DNA from: Paracidovorax anthurii
Lineage (GTDB): Bacteria > Pseudomonadota > Gammaproteobacteria > Burkholderiales > Burkholderiaceae_C
Direction: 5' to 3'
Length of the DNA stretch: 64,000 bases
NCBI RefSeq assembly: GCF_003269065.1
Contig: NZ_QLTA01000010.1
Location: 1 to 64,000 of the forward strand
The position numbers and the translations under genes were made by a program. The first letter of the stretch is position 1. Each line of letters opens with the position of its first letter. The notes under the pieces are model-generated. The model was given only the letters and a program-made list of their open reading frames with translations, did no database searches and was not told the DNA's origin. Positions 63,208-64,000 of this stretch are shown here, piece by piece.

Positions 63208-64000
63208 AGCGGCCCTTGTCGCGAAGCCGATGGCCTGCGGCGTGGAGCAGTTCCGGGGCCTCGCCCTGGGCCGCCTTGATTCCCAGGCCCGGGGTCATCG
63301 TGCGCGCCACGCCCACGGCCAGCACATCGTTGAGTACCGCGCGCCGAGCTGTCTTCATGCTGCGCGGAACAGCCAGCGCGTCGATGGGGACACCCCACCT
63401 GGCCGCCCGGGCCTCATTCAACGGTTGCGACATCTTTGCCTGCACCCGCCGCTCGAATCCACGCCCCACCACCGACATGGGCGGATAGACCGTCTTGGGG
63501 TCGTAGCGCAGCGTGGGGCCGACTTCCTGCAGGCCCCGCCGAAAGCGCGCCTGCAGCGCCGGAGTCGACGTTGCGAGGGTTTTGTCCAAAGTCTCCCGGT
63601 CCTTCAATCCCGCTGCGCGGTCGTACCCGGAAACCAACCTGAAATCGTCGGGGTGCCCGCCCCACTGGCTGTCGCGGGAGAAAACCGCCGGCCCCCGCAG
63701 CCAGGGGTCCAGCACCACGTGGTACTGCGGTCCCCGTTCATCCCGCAGCTCCACCCAGTCGTGCTCGATCCGCTGGGATTTCACGAGGTAGATCGACTCC
63801 GCCTCCTGGCTCTGCGGCACCTTCGCCTTCAGCAAAGGCACATGCAGCAGGATGCCCACGGCCGCGAACTCCCCGCAATTGCCGGCCCGGGCGATCAGGC
63901 CTCCGGCGGCATAGGCCGGAATATTCGGCATGCCTCGGCGCACGAGCGCATCCTTCACGGTGCGGCCGGCCTCCACATTGCGCGAACTCTGGTGGTCGGA
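63206..64000 (-). CDS. Unrecognised protein with Cys/His/Asp triad spacing (partial, open at the window end)
   Basis: 264 codons visible, with no start inside the window; the frame runs past base 64000. An N-terminal region has RAGNCGEFAAVGILLHVPLL (Cys), EHDWVELRDERGPQYHVVLD (His, then Asp in VVLDPWLRGPAVF): the Cys-His-Asp order of transglutaminase/papain-like proteins. The C-terminal 130 residues are helical and basic (RAVLNDVLAVGVARTM). It resembles host-targeted deamidase or protease effectors in pattern but I recognise no named family. It stands where coaBC usually follows lspA, so it was probably inserted. Confidence 0.6.
   Translation of the reverse strand, partial: SDHQSSRNVEAGRTVKDALVRRGMPNIPAYAAGGLIARAGNCGEFAAVGILLHVPLLKAKVPQSQEAESIYLVKSQRIEHDWVELRDERGPQYHVVLDPWLRGPAVFSRDSQWGGHPDDFRLVSGYDRAAGLKDRETLDKTLATSTPALQARFRRGLQEVGPTLRYDPKTVYPPMSVVGRGFERRVQAKMSQPLNEARAARWGVPIDALAVPRSMKTARRAVLNDVLAVGVARTMTPGLGIKAAQGEAPELLHAAGHRLRDKGR

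Overview
The window is chromosomal DNA of a high-GC betaproteobacterium, most likely an Acidovorax/Paracidovorax-type member of the Comamonadaceae. This is inferred from the very GC-rich codon use, the gene blocks rpsP-rimM-trmD-rplS, trxB / rpmB-rpmG, lolA-ftsK and ribF-ileS-lspA, and a family of short AT-rich palindromes that I associate with this bacterial family. The RHS toxin, the chitinase and a possible effector at the right edge suggest a bacterium that competes with microbes and may associate with a host.

Layout. 1-0.33 kb: left-open edge of an IS3-type element. 0.39-13.9 kb: housekeeping genes (rhlE, orn, an M48 protease, pterin dehydratase, rsgA, CobD/CbiB-like protein, CoA-type Nudix hydrolase, the rpsP-rimM-trmD-rplS operon, a GNAT acetyltransferase, a TM2 protein, a Pit phosphate transporter with its DUF47 partner, a small outer-membrane barrel). 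13.9-17.5 kb: livHMGF, permeases and ATPases of a branched-chain amino-acid ABC transporter without a binding protein. 17.8-24.7 kb: rarA, DUF1304, ftsK-lolA, trxB, rpmB-rpmG. 24.8-35.4 kb: MocR-type regulator with a divergent DUF2917-like gene, fatty-acid desaturase, RNA methyltransferase, DUF1653, an OmpR-type two-component system divergent from a six-EF-hand protein, purN, yceH. 35.5-40.9 kb: accessory island with a secreted RHS protein split into two translationally coupled ORFs, the second ending in a barnase/RNase T1-like toxin domain and followed by a barstar-like immunity gene. 41-43.5 kb: acyl-CoA dehydrogenase pair. 43.5-49.7 kb: intergenic repeats, a phytase/esterase-like lipoprotein divergent from a GH18 chitinase, a TPR-methyltransferase and a chemoreceptor flanked by inverted copies of a MITE-like element. 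50-57.7 kb: TRAP transporter, Bug/TctC binding protein, glycerate kinase, tartrate dehydrogenase and a divergent LysR regulator, which reads as a tartrate or hydroxy-acid uptake and catabolism locus. 57.7-64 kb: a decayed binding-protein fragment, an HNH nuclease, ribF-ileS-lspA, and a right-open gene with a Cys/His/Asp arrangement.

The most interesting material is (i) the split RHS-RNase plus barstar module, (ii) eight copies of a 17-bp palindrome with constant spacing, several inside essential genes, (iii) a ~109-bp MITE-like element in three copies, two of which supply the stop codon of a neighbouring gene, and (iv) a tandemly repeated 148-bp intergenic unit. No tRNA, rRNA or CRISPR array was seen.
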